A stretch of 64,000 bases of DNA, from positions 1,302,001-1,366,000 of the forward strand of contig OY781533.1 in assembly GCA_963677015.1 (NCBI GenBank). Reading direction: 5' to 3'. Numbering within the stretch: position 1 is the stretch's first letter; each line of letters begins with the position of its first letter. Positions 63,498 to 64,000 of this stretch are shown piece after piece. This DNA is from G963556115 sp963677015. GTDB taxonomy: Bacteria; Planctomycetota; SZUA-567. The notes under the pieces are model-generated. The model did not search any database and was not told where the DNA came from. It was given only the letters and a program-made list of their open reading frames with translations. A program made the position numbers and the translations under genes.

Positions 63498-64000
63498 TTA
63501 CTCTGTAGTGTTATCTGCAGCTAGTTTTTTATTTTTGTCTATAACACTGTCGCGGATTACCAGATCAGAATTTATGCGTAGGGTTATGCGCTCTGGTATC
63601 AGACTGTCTATACGTTCCAGCAATCTGATAACCGCAAGTTTCCCCATTCTTTCTTTCTGGATTCTGATTGTTGATAACGAGGGATTGAGAATTGAACAGA
63701 AGGGAATATCGTCAAATCCGATAATTGAAATATCCTCAGGAATTTTCAGTCCGAAATCCTGTATGGCGCTGAGTGCGGCGATTGCAATGATATCATTTGA
63801 TGCGATAAATGCTGAAGGCAGTTTTTTGGCTTTCTTAAGGTGCTTGAGCATATCAATGCGTCCATCGTCAATTGTCGGGTTCAGCTCAAAATAGAACTCG
63901 TCCCTGAATTCCAGGTTGTGTTTGTTTAGAGCTGCTTTATACCCTTCGAAACGTTTCTCCATATTATGGATCCAGAAAGTGCTGTTGAGAAAGCCTATTT
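63498..64000 (-). CDS. LacI family regulator, second copy, cut by the window edge
   Basis: The C-terminal part of a LacI-type ligand-binding domain. The frame is open to the right edge (codons for GFLNSTFWIHN precede the first visible Met), so the DNA-binding half lies outside. Over about 160 residues it matches the adjacent regulator closely (RIDMLKHLKKAKKLPSAFIA against RIDMLNHLKITRKLPTAFIA). Differences in the likely ligand area (DISISSILKPP against DIPFCSILNPS) suggest divergence in effector use. Confidence 0.88.
   Translation of the reverse strand, partial: IGFLNSTFWIHNMEKRFEGYKAALNKHNLEFRDEFYFELNPTIDDGRIDMLKHLKKAKKLPSAFIASNDIIAIAALSAIQDFGLKIPEDISIIGFDDIPFCSILNPSLSTIRIQKERMGKLAVIRLLERIDSLIPERITLRINSDLVIRDSVIDKNKKLAADNTTE

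Overview
This is a moderately AT-rich bacterial chromosome segment. It has no rRNA, tRNA, CRISPR array or insertion sequence that I can recognise. The cell is Gram-negative: there is an LpxB and a predicted outer-membrane beta-barrel protein ending in Phe. Several genes suit an anaerobe: Fe-S serine dehydratase, PPi-type phosphofructokinase, three radical-SAM or ferredoxin-type proteins and a RACo-like activator. A sigma/anti-sigma pair, a membrane-tethered Ser/Thr kinase, an HD-GYP protein and tandem LacI regulators fit the PVC superphylum, perhaps Lentisphaerota. That placement is inference from gene content, not a phylogeny.

Layout. 0.2-3.7 kb: serine-type amino acid permease plus L-serine dehydratase, with a convergent radical-SAM protein. 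4.0-7.5 kb: a tandem family of unrecognised exported proteins with one intact two-domain copy, a short copy, a frameshifted copy and a nearly complete deletion remnant. 7.8-11.0 kb: aspartase, then a divergent sigma/anti-sigma operon. 11.4-16.0 kb: two lipoproteins, rsmA, a SHOCT protein, a GT2-GtrA glycosyltransferase and a methyltransferase. 16.2-22.3 kb: phosphofructokinase, then a leftward kinase-xthA-bioD-bioA unit. 22.7-30.6 kb: radical-SAM/SPASM protein, 6-phosphogluconate dehydrogenase, rsmJ, a ParA-type ATPase whose tail lies in the -1 frame behind a run of ten A, fxsA, a CDP-alcohol phosphatidyltransferase and a DUF362-ferredoxin. 30.7-35.9 kb: DUF3467, GT4, RACo-like protein and an amino acid permease fused to a PTS EIIA-like domain. 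36.0-39.3 kb: a four-gene operon (Cys-rich exported protein, redox-inactive thioredoxin-fold protein, FtsX/MacB permease, ATPase) in which the three exported or membrane parts all carry vicinal Cys pairs. 39.7-43.4 kb: PocR hybrid histidine kinase and small unknown genes. 43.5-55.7 kb: housekeeping (truB, rluB-type, dnaE, coaD, def, fmt, lpxB) with a previously unlisted 49-residue Cys4 protein before def. 55.9-64.0 kb: PDDEXK-like protein, methyltransferase, FetAB-type transporter, EamA transporter, HD-GYP protein and two near-duplicate LacI regulators, the second cut by the window edge.

How it fits together. Many transcription units are bounded by clear hairpin-T terminators, and several have near-consensus sigma-70 promoters, so the units above are fairly secure. 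The two most unusual signals are two coding regions interrupted at A9 and A10 runs (7296-7304 and 27653-27662), and the vicinal-Cys ABC operon at 36-39 kb. The frameshifts could be decay, sequencing indels or real slippage; the sequence alone cannot decide.
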